A DNA stretch of 64,000 nt from Microbulbifer sediminum (GCF_021729035.1 NZ_JAJSAP010000007.1:124001-188000); one strand, 5' to 3'; positions 1-9,196 are shown, counted from the first letter of the stretch. Numbers and translations: made by a program. Notes: a model not told the origin generated them from the letters alone.

Positions 1-1
1 G

Positions 2-1549
2 ATCGCCATGCTGATGTACCAGGAGAGCTGGCGCGAGGCGCTGGCGATCGGCCTGATCCTGGGACTGTCCTCCACCGCCATCGTCCTGCAGTCGCTCACC
101 GAGAAGAAGTTGCTGCGTACCGAGGGCGGCCGCGGGGCCTTTGCGGTACTGCTGCTGCAGGACCTGGCAGTAATCCCCATTCTGGCGCTGCTGCCACTGC
201 TGTCGGGCAGCCCGCCCGAACCGGACCAGGACGGCCTGTCCGGATGGCGTTACGGCGCTGCGGTAATCGGCACCATGGTGGCATTCGGGCTGGTGGGCCG
301 TTACGTCCTCGGCCCGCTGCTGCGGCTGGTGGCGGGCAGCCAGTTACGGGAAATGTTTACCGTGACCTCGCTGCTGATCGTGATGGCGTCGGCGGCGGTC
401 ATGAGCTGGCTCGAGCTCTCGCCCGCGCTGGGCACCTTCCTGGCCGGCGTGATCCTGGCGGAGAGTGAATTCCGGCACGAGCTGGAGGCGGATATCGAGC
501 CCTTCAAGGGGCTGCTGCTGGGGCTGTTCTTTATCGCCGTGGGCGCCAACCTGAATTTCAACCTGGTGGCAGATAACCCGCTGTTGTTGCTGGGCCTGCT
601 GGTACTCCTGGTCACGGTCAAGTTCGTGGTGCTGTTCTCGCTGGCGCGGGTGACCGGCATGTCCCGCGGCGAGGACTGGCTATTTGCCCTGTCCCTGGCG
701 CAGGCGGGGGAGTTCGGCTTTGTGTTGGTATCCTTCGCGGCGCAGAACCGGGTACTGGACAGCGTCACCGGCAACCTGCTGATCGCCCTGATCGCATTGT
801 CCATGGCTCTCACCCCGGTACTACTGCTGATCTATGAACAGTGGATCCAGCCCCGCTACCGCCGCGGTGCCGGCACCAAGCGCGAAGGGGAGGAAGAACC
901 CCCACAGGATGAGGGCTCACCGGTCATCATTGTCGGTTACGGCCGCTTCGGCCAGATCGCCGGGCGAATGCTGAATGCCTGTGGCTTTGAGACCACGCTG
1001 CTGGAGCGCAACGCGGCCCAGCTGGATATGGTGCGCCGTTACGGCATCAAGGCTTACTATGGCGATGCGTCGCGGGAAGACCTGCTGCGATCCGCAGGGG
1101 CCAGGAACGCGAAACTGGTGATCCTGACCCTCAGCGACCAGGCCGCGTCACTGGAAATTGTCACCCAGCTGCAGAAGCACTTCCCGCACCTGACCATCCT
1201 GGCGCGGGCACGCAATCGGATGCACCACTACGCGCTGATGGAAGCGGGAGTGAAATATATCTTCCGCGAAACCGTGGATTCGGCGCTTTCCATCGGTGAA
1301 AAGGCGCTGGAGCTGCTGGGCCTGAGCCCGTTGCAGGCACGCCGGGCAGCGCGTAAGTTCAAGCAGCATGACCAGCGTATGCTGGAGGCCCTCTTCCCCT
1401 ACTGGCGCGATGAGTCACAGCAGATCGCCCAGACCAGGATTTACCGCGAACAGCTGCTGCAGGCCCTGCGTGAGGATCGACGTGATCGCGACCTGCACCT
1501 CGACCATCACTGGGACACGCAGGAACCGAACGGCAAGCCCGGGAACTAG
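2..1549 (+). CDS. Monovalent cation:proton antiporter, CPA2/Kef type (5' end outside window)
   Basis: This is an inner-membrane K+/Na+:H+ antiporter of the CPA2 (KefB/KefC-like) family. The reading frame is open from the first bases of the window, so the true start lies upstream and roughly the first 100 residues are missing compared with family members of about 600 residues. The visible part has a run of hydrophobic helices over about 280 residues, then a linker rich in Glu and Arg, then a cytoplasmic RCK/TrkA-N Rossmann domain with the nucleotide motif GYGRFGQ near residue 309 counted from base 8. An acidic residue (LLERN) ends the second strand, as in NAD(H)-binding RCK domains. No separate TrkA-C domain is seen; the tail is short and charged. 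It runs convergently with glmS. The exact ion is unknown. Confidence 0.9.
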   Translation: MAMLMYQESWREALAIGLILGLSSTAIVLQSLTEKKLLRTEGGRGAFAVLLLQDLAVIPILALLPLLSGSPPEPDQDGLSGWRYGAAVIGTMVAFGLVGRYVLGPLLRLVAGSQLREMFTVTSLLIVMASAAVMSWLELSPALGTFLAGVILAESEFRHELEADIEPFKGLLLGLFFIAVGANLNFNLVADNPLLLLGLLVLLVTVKFVVLFSLARVTGMSRGEDWLFALSLAQAGEFGFVLVSFAAQNRVLDSVTGNLLIALIALSMALTPVLLLIYEQWIQPRYRRGAGTKREGEEEPPQDEGSPVIIVGYGRFGQIAGRMLNACGFETTLLERNAAQLDMVRRYGIKAYYGDASREDLLRSAGARNAKLVILTLSDQAASLEIVTQLQKHFPHLTILARARNRMHHYALMEAGVKYIFRETVDSALSIGEKALELLGLSPLQARRAARKFKQHDQRMLEALFPYWRDESQQIAQTRIYREQLLQALREDRRDRDLHLDHHWDTQEPNGKPGN

Positions 1550-1627
1550 CTTTCCACCGCGTCGCCCCCAGCGCCGGTAAAAGCAGCAGCGGGGCAGGCC
1601 CGGTTTCCCGGACGGTCCCGCTTGCTC

Positions 1628-1646
1628 CGGTGGAATTATTCCACCG
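1628..1646 (-). terminator. Perfect 9-1-9 palindrome overlapping the glmS stop codon
   Basis: CGGTGGAAT at 1628-1636 and ATTCCACCG at 1638-1646 are exact inverted repeats around one central base. The glmS stop codon (1636-1638, minus strand) lies in the centre. There is no T-tract, so it may be a weak terminator or an mRNA 3' structure rather than a classical rho-independent terminator. Confidence 0.4.
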
Positions 1647-3465
1647 TTACCGACTTGGCCAGGTTACGCGGCTGGTCCACATCGGTGCCCTTGAGCAGTG
1701 CCACGTGGTAGGAGAGCAGCTGCAGGGGCACCGTGTAGAGGATGGGGGCCAGGCTCTCCGGTGCATCGGGTACCTCTACCACCGTCACACCGGGCTCACT
1801 GGCAAAACCCGCTTGCGGGCTGGCAAACACAAACAGTTCACCGCCGCGGGCGCGGACCTCCTGCAGGTTGGACTTGAGCTTCTCCAACAGTTCGTTGTTG
1901 GGCGCCACCACCACTACCGGCATATCCGCATCCACCAGGGCCAGGGGGCCGTGCTTCAGCTCGCCGGCGGGGTAGGCCTCGGCGTGGATATAGGAAATCT
2001 CCTTCAGCTTGAGGGCACCCTCGAGCGCAATCGGGTACTCCACGCCGCGACCGAGGAACAGTGTATGGTGCTTCTCGGCGAATGCCTCGCTGGTGGCCTG
2101 CACCAGCTTGTCCAGCCCGGTGAATTCTTCCATCAGGCCCGGCAACCGGTGCAGCGCCTGTACCAGTTCCGCTTCCCGTTCGGCGGGCAGGCCATTGACC
2201 TTGGCCAGTGCGATGCAGAACAGCTGCAGCGCCACCAGCTGGGTGGTGAACGCCTTGGTGGAGGCCACGCCGATCTCGGGACCCGCCTCGGTCATCAGCG
2301 AGAGTTCCGACTCCCGCACCAGCGAACTGTTGGGGACGTTGCAAATGGTCATGGAGGCCAGGTAACCCAGCTCCTTCGCCTGCCGCAGCGCCGCCAGCGT
2401 GTCGGCCGTTTCGCCAGACTGGGAGATGGTGACAAACAGGGTACCGGGACGCACTGCCGTACGGCGATAGCGAATCTCACTGGCCACCTCAACCGAGCAG
2501 GGAATGCCGGCCCAGTCCTCCAGCCAGTACCTGGCCACCAGGCCGGCGTGGTAGCTGGTCCCGCAGGCGACAATCTGTACCTGCCTGACCTCCGGCAGGA
2601 TTTCGTTGGCGCGGGCACCCAGCGCTTCCGCCAGGACCGACTCAGTGCCGATGCGGCCGGCGAGCGTGGCCCGGACCACTTCCGGCTGCTCGAAGATCTC
2701 CTTCTGCATGAAGTGGCGGTAGCGGCCCTTGTCTGCGGCGTCATGGCCGCCATCAAGTTTCTGTACCGGGCGGCTGACTTCCTCGCCTGCGCGATCGAAG
2801 ACAGCAATGCCATCCAGGGTCACTTGCGCCACATCCCCCTCTTCCAGGAAGACAAAGCGGTCGGTGACCTGGCGCAGGGCCATGGGATCGGAGGCGATAA
2901 AGTTTTCCTCGATTCCCACACCGATCACCAGCGGGCTGCCGGCGCGGGCACAGACCAGGGTTTGCGGCTCCCGGGCGCTGATCACACCCAGCGCATAGGC
3001 GCCCTCCAGCTCGTGGGTGGCTGCGGTCACCGCTTCCAGCAGGCCCAGGCCCTCGCTGGTGAGGGAGTGGACCAGGTGCACTACCACCTCGGTATCGGTG
3101 TCAGAAAGGAACTCATACCCCAGTCCCTGTAACCGGGCGCGCAGGTCGCGGTAGTTCTCGATAATGCCGTTGTGGACCAGGGCGATATCACCGGAAACGT
3201 GCGGATGGGAATTTAGGTCGGATGGCGCGCCGTGGGTGGCCCAGCGGGTATGGGCAATACCCAGCTGGCCGGCGGCGGGGCAGGCAGCAAGCCTCGACTC
3301 CAGGTCGGCCACCTTGCCCTCACTCTTGCGCAGCTGCAGCTGCTGCTCCCCGTCCACCAGGCACACGCCGGCAGAGTCGTAACCACGGTACTCCAGCCGC
3401 CGCAGGCCTTCCAGCAGGATTTCATTTACATTGCGCTGGGCCAGCGCGCCGACAATGCCACACAT
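1636..3465 (-). CDS. glmS: Glutamine--fructose-6-phosphate aminotransferase (isomerizing)
   Basis: GlmS makes glucosamine-6-phosphate from fructose-6-phosphate and glutamine, the first committed step towards UDP-GlcNAc for peptidoglycan and LPS. It is cytoplasmic and 609 residues long, the normal size. The N-terminal glutaminase half starts MCGIVGAL, so Cys2 is the nucleophile, and carries HTRWATHG. Two SIS sugar-isomerase domains follow ([12 protein letters not shown] near residue 300 and SQSGETADT near 350), and the C-terminus is the typical [11 protein letters not shown]. It lies downstream of a DeoR-type regulator 81 bases away, the same pair as in Pseudomonas (glmR-glmS). No glmS ribozyme-like leader is expected in this lineage and none was recognised. 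Confidence 0.98.
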   Translation of the reverse strand: MCGIVGALAQRNVNEILLEGLRRLEYRGYDSAGVCLVDGEQQLQLRKSEGKVADLESRLAACPAAGQLGIAHTRWATHGAPSDLNSHPHVSGDIALVHNGIIENYRDLRARLQGLGYEFLSDTDTEVVVHLVHSLTSEGLGLLEAVTAATHELEGAYALGVISAREPQTLVCARAGSPLVIGVGIEENFIASDPMALRQVTDRFVFLEEGDVAQVTLDGIAVFDRAGEEVSRPVQKLDGGHDAADKGRYRHFMQKEIFEQPEVVRATLAGRIGTESVLAEALGARANEILPEVRQVQIVACGTSYHAGLVARYWLEDWAGIPCSVEVASEIRYRRTAVRPGTLFVTISQSGETADTLAALRQAKELGYLASMTICNVPNSSLVRESELSLMTEAGPEIGVASTKAFTTQLVALQLFCIALAKVNGLPAEREAELVQALHRLPGLMEEFTGLDKLVQATSEAFAEKHHTLFLGRGVEYPIALEGALKLKEISYIHAEAYPAGELKHGPLALVDADMPVVVVAPNNELLEKLKSNLQEVRARGGELFVFASPQAGFASEPGVTVVEVPDAPESLAPILYTVPLQLLSYHVALLKGTDVDQPRNLAKSVTVE

Positions 3466-3546
3466 AAAAACCTCGATCTATCTCTTTCACGGGCCGTTAC
3501 CCCCAGCTGCGCCGATGGGCAGGGCACCCGCATTATTTTGCCTGCA

Positions 3547-4317
3547 TCAGGCGTAAGTACTCACTTCGGCGCAGATTACCCGCACCCCAAGCTGCTCCAG
3601 GGCGGCCCGCGCCGAGTCGGCCAGCCCGGCGTCACTCACGAGCGTATTGACCTGCTCCCAGGGCAGTTCCAGGTTGGGGATCCGCCGCCCCACCTTGCTC
3701 GACTCCGCCAGCACCACCACCTCACGGGCCACTTCGGCCATCACCCGGGACAGGCCGATCTGCTCGTTGAAAGTGCAGGTACCACGCTCCAGGTCGATAC
3801 CGTCGGCACCGATAAAGGCCTGGTCGAAGTCGTAACCGCGCAATACCTGCTCGGCGACACGCCCCTGGAAGCCCTCGAAGTGGGGATCCCAGGTGCCGCC
3901 GGTCATCAACAGGGTCGGCTCGTTCTCCAGCTCCCGCAGGGCATTGGCCACATGCAGGGAATTGGTCATCACCACCAGCCCGCGCTTGTGGTCCAGCTCG
4001 GGGATCATGGCCGCCGTGGTGCGACCGTAGTCGATCACGATGCGGTGGTGGTCGGGGATCAGGGCCGCGGCGGCGCGCCCGATGGCGCGCTTGACCTCAG
4101 AGGGGGCCTCTTCCACCACCAGCTCCCTTGGCACCGGGATGGCGCCGCCATGGCGACGCAGCAGCAGGCCGTGGTTCTCCATGGTGGTGAGATCCTTGCG
4201 AATCGTAACCTCAGAGGTTTCGAATTCCCGCGCGAGCTGTTCCACGCTGGCCTCGCCCACCTCGTTCAGGAGCGCCATTATCTGGTGGCGGCGTTGCTGT
4301 GTATTCCGTTTCGACAT
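3547..4317 (-). CDS. DeoR/GlpR-family transcriptional regulator (GlmR-like)
   Basis: This is a 256-residue DNA-binding repressor of the DeoR family. The N-terminal helix-turn-helix covers about residues 1-60 (QRRHQIMALLNEVGEASVEQ, then SEVTIRKDL). The C-terminal DeoR sensor domain, related to phosphosugar isomerases, begins near residue 75 and contains IDYGRTTAAM, LLMTGG and the FIGADGI motif that binds sugar-phosphate ligands. Position directly upstream of glmS matches Pseudomonas glmR, so the likely role is amino-sugar-dependent control of glmS; that is inferred from synteny. The upstream 50 bases carry three AGTTTC elements that look like its own operator. Confidence 0.9.
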   Translation of the reverse strand: MSKRNTQQRRHQIMALLNEVGEASVEQLAREFETSEVTIRKDLTTMENHGLLLRRHGGAIPVPRELVVEEAPSEVKRAIGRAAAALIPDHHRIVIDYGRTTAAMIPELDHKRGLVVMTNSLHVANALRELENEPTLLMTGGTWDPHFEGFQGRVAEQVLRGYDFDQAFIGADGIDLERGTCTFNEQIGLSRVMAEVAREVVVLAESSKVGRRIPNLELPWEQVNTLVSDAGLADSARAALEQLGVRVICAEVSTYA

Positions 4318-4325
4318 GGCTCAAC

Positions 4326-4364
4326 AAGTTTCGATTTGAAACTTAAGCATAGCAAAACGAAACT
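4326..4364. promoter_or_regulatory. Candidate DeoR-family operator: three AGTTTC elements
   Basis: AGTTTC occurs at 4327-4332 on the plus strand and at 4338-4343 and 4359-4364 on the minus strand. The first two form a perfect 7-5-7 inverted repeat (4326-4344). The two minus-strand copies are exactly 21 bases apart, two helical turns. DeoR-family proteins are known to bind repeated TTTC-type elements, and this set lies directly upstream of the regulator start at 4317, so autoregulation is likely. Binding itself is inferred. Confidence 0.5.
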
Positions 4365-4440
4365 AAAATGCCCACAGCCGGACAGGGCGTGAGGCCCGGG
4401 GATGGATCGGCTTCAGTGGATACTGCTGTGCAGGCCCATA

Positions 4441-5619
4441 TCAGCGGGCCAGTGCCCTGACCAGCGCCTGTAGGAAGCGGGCCAGCTCCCCCCCGGTAAC
4501 GGCCCGGTGGTCGGCGCTGACGGAGAGGGGCAGCAGCGGTCGCACCGCGGCCTTGCCCCCCACGGCCACCACGCCTTCATGGGTGCGCCCGGCCCCGACA
4601 ATGGCCACCGTCGGCGGCATCACCACCGGTGTCGCATAACGGCCACCCAGGGCGCCGAAATTCGACAGCAGGATGGTGCTTCCCTGCAGATCCTCCCGGG
4701 CGATACCGGTGTCACGGGCCTGCTCCTTGTAGTCCTCGATCCGGCGCAGGAGATCGTTGTCGGTACAATTCACCACATCCCTGAGTACCGGCACGAACAG
4801 TCCCCGCGGGGAATCCACGGCCAGGCCGATATTGATCACACGGGCAGGCCGGAGTTGCCCGTCCTCATAGGTGGCATTGAGGTTTGGTTCTTCCCCGCAG
4901 GCCTGCTGCACCGCGCGGACCAGCCGTAAGGTTGCACTCTCACGGCCCCACCAGGCGGAAATATCCACCTCATCACTCAGGGTCATCGGCGTCACCTGGT
5001 CCCGGGACCGGGTCATGGCAAGGGCCATTGCCCGACGGGCCGGGGAATCCGCAGGACCTGTCACTGCCTGCTCGGGCTCGCCCCTGTCCGGGGATGGCGC
5101 GAGGGCCGGCTCTTTCCCGCCATCCCCGGCCAGCCGCCGCACCTCGGCCTCAGTAAACCGCACCTCCCGGGGCTGGTGTCGCGCCAGGTCGATCCCCAGC
5201 CGCCGTGCCAGGGCGCGTACGCCCGGGGTGGCCCGGCGCGCCGCCCGTTCTCCCGGAGCCTGCTCACTGCCCAGCAACTCGCTCCCGCCCTGGATTCGGC
5301 CAACGACGGTGCCGGCATCACCCGCCTGTACCCCCTTTTCCGGCGGTGCTGTTTTCTCGCCGGCTTCCTGTCGTGCTTCGGCCCCGCCGTCGGCAAAGCC
5401 AACCAACGGCTGGCCCACCTCGACCGTGTCACCTTCGGCGGCGTACAGCTTTTCCACGATGCCGCCCCGGGGTGCGGGCACCTCCACCAGGGCCTTGGCC
5501 GTCTCAACGGTGACCAGGCTGTCATGGGCACCGATGCTGTCGCCTTCGGCCACATGCCACTCGCGGATCACCGCGTCCGGCAGCCCCTCGCCCAGGTCCG
5601 GCAGCTTGAATATGTTCAT
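4441..5619 (-). CDS. 2-oxo acid dehydrogenase E2 component (dihydrolipoamide acyltransferase)
   Basis: This is the E2 core subunit that transfers acyl groups from E1 to CoA through lipoyl-lysine. It is 392 residues long. Domains in order: one lipoyl domain (residues about 1-78, lipoylated Lys in VETAKALVEV), an Ala/Pro/Glu-rich linker, a peripheral subunit-binding domain near 130-165 (ATPGVRALARRLGID), a second linker, and the catalytic acyltransferase domain. The C-terminal catalytic motif reads DHRAVTGGE where the common form is DHRxxDG. The gene overlaps the E1-beta gene by 4 bases, so the two are co-translated. Branched-chain or related 2-oxoacid substrate is likely from the two-subunit E1, but pyruvate or acetoin type cannot be excluded. 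No E3 gene is nearby. Confidence 0.9.
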   Translation of the reverse strand: MNIFKLPDLGEGLPDAVIREWHVAEGDSIGAHDSLVTVETAKALVEVPAPRGGIVEKLYAAEGDTVEVGQPLVGFADGGAEARQEAGEKTAPPEKGVQAGDAGTVVGRIQGGSELLGSEQAPGERAARRATPGVRALARRLGIDLARHQPREVRFTEAEVRRLAGDGGKEPALAPSPDRGEPEQAVTGPADSPARRAMALAMTRSRDQVTPMTLSDEVDISAWWGRESATLRLVRAVQQACGEEPNLNATYEDGQLRPARVINIGLAVDSPRGLFVPVLRDVVNCTDNDLLRRIEDYKEQARDTGIAREDLQGSTILLSNFGALGGRYATPVVMPPTVAIVGAGRTHEGVVAVGGKAAVRPLLPLSVSADHRAVTGGELARFLQALVRALAR

Positions 5620-6599
5620 GCCGGGTACTCCAGGGTGCGGCGGATCCCGGCCAGGATGCGGTCGACGTCGGGCAGGTAGTGATTCTCCAGCCGGTAATAC
5701 GGCATCACCGTGTCATATCCGGTGACCCGGTATACCGGCGCGTCGAGCAGGTCGAAGGCATATTCATTAACCTGGGCGATGATTTCGGCACCCAGGCCAC
5801 CGAAGCGTGCAGCCTCGTGGACAACCACACAGCGACGGGTCTTCTCCAGTGAGTCGATGATGGTATGGATATCCAGCGGCTTGAGGGTTGCCGGGTCGAT
5901 GACTTCGGCCTCAACTCCTTCAGCGGACAGGGCCTCCGCCGCAGCCAATGTCTCTTTCAATGCGGCACCCCAGGCCACCAGGGTGATATCGGAACCTTCC
6001 CGCAGACGGAAAGCCTGGTCCAGGGGCAGGGCTTCTCCGTTGTCGGGGACCTCCTGGCGGGCGGCGCGGTAGATGCGTTTGGGTTCCAGGAACAGTACCG
6101 GGTCCGGGTCACGTATCGCTGCCAGCAACAGGCCGTAAGCGCGGGCAGGGGAGGAGGGCACGACCACTCGCAGCCCGGGCATATGGGTGAACAGCGCCTC
6201 GGTGCTCTCTGAGTGGTGCTCCGGGGCATGGATCCCGCCGCCGTAGGGGGCGCGGTAGACCAGCGGGCATGACAGGCGGCCCCGGGTCCGGTTCCGCAAG
6301 CGGCCGGCGTGATTCAGGACCTGGTCGATCACCGGGTAGATAAACCCCATAAACTGGAATTCGGCCACCGGCCGCAGCCCCTGCGCCGCCATACCGATGG
6401 CGATGCCCGCAATCATGTTTTCCGCCAGCGGTGTGTCCATGACGCGACCACTGCCGAACTCGGCCTGCAGCCCGTCGGTGGCGCGGAAAACACCACCGTT
6501 GACGCCGATATCCTGGCCAAACACCACGACCCGATTGTCTTCCCGGAGCTCATGGGCCAGGGCCTGGGTTACCGCCTCCACCATGGTAATCGCCGTCAT
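5616..6599 (-). CDS. 2-oxo acid dehydrogenase E1 component, beta subunit
   Basis: This 327-residue protein is the beta chain of a heterotetrameric thiamine-pyrophosphate E1 decarboxylase. It has the transketolase pyrimidine-binding domain in the N-terminal half (GQDIGVNGGVFRAT near residue 29, then PLAENMIAGIAIGMA), followed by the C-terminal transketolase domain (VIDPATLKPLD, VVHEAARFGGLGAEI). The conserved RAPYGGG is present near residue 117. It shares one base with the E1-alpha stop and overlaps the E2 start by 4 bases, so all three subunits form one tight operon. Confidence 0.93.
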   Translation of the reverse strand: MTAITMVEAVTQALAHELREDNRVVVFGQDIGVNGGVFRATDGLQAEFGSGRVMDTPLAENMIAGIAIGMAAQGLRPVAEFQFMGFIYPVIDQVLNHAGRLRNRTRGRLSCPLVYRAPYGGGIHAPEHHSESTEALFTHMPGLRVVVPSSPARAYGLLLAAIRDPDPVLFLEPKRIYRAARQEVPDNGEALPLDQAFRLREGSDITLVAWGAALKETLAAAEALSAEGVEAEVIDPATLKPLDIHTIIDSLEKTRRCVVVHEAARFGGLGAEIIAQVNEYAFDLLDAPVYRVTGYDTVMPYYRLENHYLPDVDRILAGIRRTLEYPA

Positions 6600-7708
6600 C
6601 AGGCTTCATCCCCGGCCGGGCGCACAGTCGCGACCTCGTCATACTGTTCCAGTAGCGCCTCGGGCAGTCGGGCATAGAGGTGATCAAACATGGCGGTCGG
6701 TGCATCCGTCTCCCACTCACGATAGGCATGCAGTTCGCGCTCCATGATTTCCGCCAGTTCCCGCTGCAGCTCCTCCTCGCGGCCGTCATCCCACAGCCCG
6801 GCGTGTTCGAGGTACAGACGCAGGCGCCGCAGGGGCTCACGGGTACGGGCCTGTTCCAGCTCCTCCCGGGGACAGTAACGCGACGCGTCATCGGCGGTTG
6901 TGTGGTCACTGAGCCGGTAGCTGACCGCCTCGATCAGCATCGGGCCACCACCTGTGCGCGCTCGCTCCACCGCATCTGCCACCGCGGCGCGCACCGCGAC
7001 CACATCGTTTCCATCCACCTGCAGGCAGTTGATGCCGGCGGCCACCGCTTTCTGGGCGATGGTGCAGGCAGCGGTCTGGGCCTTAAGAGGCACCGAAATT
7101 GCCCACTGGTTGTTGTTGATCACAAATACCACCGGCAGTTTCCAGACCCCGGCCAGGTTAATCGCCTCGTAAAAATCCCCTTTTGAAGTGGCGCCGTCAC
7201 CGGCACTGGTCACCGCGACGCGGGCTTTCGCCCCCATTTCTCGTTGTTGGTAGGCGAGGGCAAAGGCCACCCCGGCAGCATGCAGCAACTGCGTGGCGAT
7301 GGGCACACAGAGCGGGAAATCCGCTGCGGCATGGGTAAAGCACTGGCCGCGTTCATCACCGCCCCATATTGCCAGGATCTCGGCAATACTGACGCCACGC
7401 TCCAGCAGGGCACCGGTTTCCCGGTAATAGGGGCAATAAACGTCGTCTTTGCGCAGGGCATTGCCGGTGCCAACACCGATGGCCTCCTGGCCCAGGCTGG
7501 AGGGGTAGGTGCCCAGCTGGCCGGTGCGCTGCAGCTTTACCGCCCGGTCGTCGACCAGCCGCGCGAGCGCCATCTGTCGATAAAGTGACAGCAGGGTATC
7601 GGGTGTGGCGAAGTCGGGCAGTGCCTGGGTGGCATGCCCCTGCTCATCGAGATACCGCAGGTGCGCAATATCGAATGAGGCCACCAGGTGCAATCGGGGT
7701 TTGTGCAT
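6599..7708 (-). CDS. 2-oxo acid dehydrogenase E1 component, alpha subunit
   Basis: This is the alpha chain of the E1 decarboxylase, 369 residues. The TPP-binding signature starts with GDGATSKGDFYEAINLAG and ends with INNNQW, in the middle of the protein. LSDHTTADDASRY in the C-terminal part is the loop near the active site typical of branched-chain or pyruvate E1-alpha. The ATG at 7708 was chosen over an upstream in-frame TTG at 7738 because AAAGGGA sits at the right distance before it. It is the first gene of the E1-alpha, E1-beta, E2 operon, 126 bases downstream of glmU. The acyl substrate is not decided by sequence alone. Confidence 0.92.
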   Translation of the reverse strand: MHKPRLHLVASFDIAHLRYLDEQGHATQALPDFATPDTLLSLYRQMALARLVDDRAVKLQRTGQLGTYPSSLGQEAIGVGTGNALRKDDVYCPYYRETGALLERGVSIAEILAIWGGDERGQCFTHAAADFPLCVPIATQLLHAAGVAFALAYQQREMGAKARVAVTSAGDGATSKGDFYEAINLAGVWKLPVVFVINNNQWAISVPLKAQTAACTIAQKAVAAGINCLQVDGNDVVAVRAAVADAVERARTGGGPMLIEAVSYRLSDHTTADDASRYCPREELEQARTREPLRRLRLYLEHAGLWDDGREEELQRELAEIMERELHAYREWETDAPTAMFDHLYARLPEALLEQYDEVATVRPAGDEA

Positions 7709-7811
7709 CGGGTAATTCCCTTTATTCCCGATGCGCAAGTGTAATGGATCAGCCAGCCGGGGCTGGCATCCGGGGAGGGCTTAGCCGCCGGATTTTCATC
7801 GCCATCCCGCT

Positions 7812-7831
7812 GGCGGAATGGCGATTCCGCC
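7812..7831 (-). terminator. Hairpin just downstream of glmU
   Basis: GGCGGAAT (7812-7819) and ATTCCGCC (7824-7831) form a perfect 8-bp stem with a 4-base loop, 3 bases after the glmU stop. There is no T-run, so termination strength is uncertain, but it separates glmU from the dehydrogenase operon. Confidence 0.45.
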
Positions 7832-7834
7832 GGG

Positions 7835-9196
7835 TCAGGACTTCCTGGCGGGTCGCTGCCAGCCGCTGATATTGCGCTGCTTGCCACGGGCCACAGCCAG
7901 CTCATCACCCGGTACTTCCCGGGTAATGGTGGATCCCGCCCCTACCGTCGCGCCCGCACCCACCTTGACCGGGGCCACCAGCGCTGTATTGGAACCGATA
8001 AAGGCGCCATCGCCGATTTCCGTCAGGGACTTGTTGACGCCGTCGTAGTTGCAGGTGATGGTGCCGGCACCGATATTCACCTGATCGCCCACCTCGGCAT
8101 CACCCACATAGGAAAGGTGGTTGACCTTGCTGCCACGGCCGATCCGGGCTTTCTTGGTCTCGACGAAATTACCCACCTTGGCACCATCCGCCAACGCGGT
8201 ACCGGGACGCAGGCGCGCGAAGGGACCGATGGTACAACTCTCGCCCACCTGGGCATCCTCGATCATGGAATTGGCCTCCACACGGGTACCGGCAGCCAGG
8301 CGGCAGTTTTTCAGGGTGCAGTTGGGCCCCACCTGTACACCATCGCCCAGCACTACCTCGCCTTCGAAAATACAATTGATGTCGATGGAGACGTCGGTAC
8401 CGCACTCCAGGTTACCGCGCAGGTCGAAGCGCGCCGGATCCAGCAGGGTAACACCGGCATTCATCAGGGCCAGGGCGCGGCCGTGCTGCAGGGCGCGCTC
8501 CATCTGTGCCTGCTGGGCCCGGCTGTTGACGCCGGCGACTTCCAGGGGGTCGCTGGCACGTACGCCGGTAACGGCAATATCCTCACTCACGGAGCGGGCG
8601 ATCACATCGGTCAGGTAGTACTCGCCCTGGGCATTGTCACTGGAGAGTTCCGGCAACCACTGTTTCAGCAGGTCGGCCGGTGCCGCCAGGATGCCGGTAT
8701 TTACCTCGCGGATTGCCAGGGTATCGGCATCAGCGTCCTTTTCCTCAACGATGGCCTGCACCCGCCCGCTGTCGTCGCGCACAATTCGCCCATAGCCTGC
8801 CGGGTTCGCCATCTCCACTGACAGTAGCGCCGGCCCCTTGTCCGAGGACGACAGCAGCGACTGCAGGGTACCCGCCTTGACCAGTGGTACATCGCCGTAG
8901 AGTACCAGCACTGTGGCGCCGGGGCGGAAGTTCGGGATGGCCTGGGCCACCGCATGGCCGGTACCCAGCTGCTCGGTCTGCTCCACAAACTTCACCCCAC
9001 AGCCGGCATACTGGTCCCGCACCAGCTGGGCCCCGTGCCCCACCACCACGGTAATCTCCACATCACCCAGCTGCTGCGCGGTTTCGATCACCCGCCCCAG
9101 CATGGGCATACCGCCAATCGGATGCAGGACCTTCGGGAGGTCGGAGCGCATGCGGGTGCCCTTACCAGCGGCGAGAATAACGATATCGGTGGCCAT
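7835..9196 (-). CDS. glmU: Bifunctional UDP-N-acetylglucosamine pyrophosphorylase / glucosamine-1-phosphate N-acetyltransferase
   Basis: GlmU performs the last two steps to UDP-GlcNAc: acetylation of glucosamine-1-phosphate, then uridylylation. It is 453 residues, the usual length. The N-terminal pyrophosphorylase domain starts with AAGKGTRM (residues 8-15) and includes LPKVLHPIGG. The C-terminal half is a left-handed beta-helix of hexapeptide repeats (for example GDGVQVGPNCTLKN), ending in the acetyltransferase active-site region with NHLSYVGDAEVG and NIGAGTITCNYDG. In Pseudomonas it is next to glmR-glmS; here the E1/E2 cluster lies between. Confidence 0.98.
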   Translation of the reverse strand: MATDIVILAAGKGTRMRSDLPKVLHPIGGMPMLGRVIETAQQLGDVEITVVVGHGAQLVRDQYAGCGVKFVEQTEQLGTGHAVAQAIPNFRPGATVLVLYGDVPLVKAGTLQSLLSSSDKGPALLSVEMANPAGYGRIVRDDSGRVQAIVEEKDADADTLAIREVNTGILAAPADLLKQWLPELSSDNAQGEYYLTDVIARSVSEDIAVTGVRASDPLEVAGVNSRAQQAQMERALQHGRALALMNAGVTLLDPARFDLRGNLECGTDVSIDINCIFEGEVVLGDGVQVGPNCTLKNCRLAAGTRVEANSMIEDAQVGESCTIGPFARLRPGTALADGAKVGNFVETKKARIGRGSKVNHLSYVGDAEVGDQVNIGAGTITCNYDGVNKSLTEIGDGAFIGSNTALVAPVKVGAGATVGAGSTITREVPGDELAVARGKQRNISGWQRPARKS

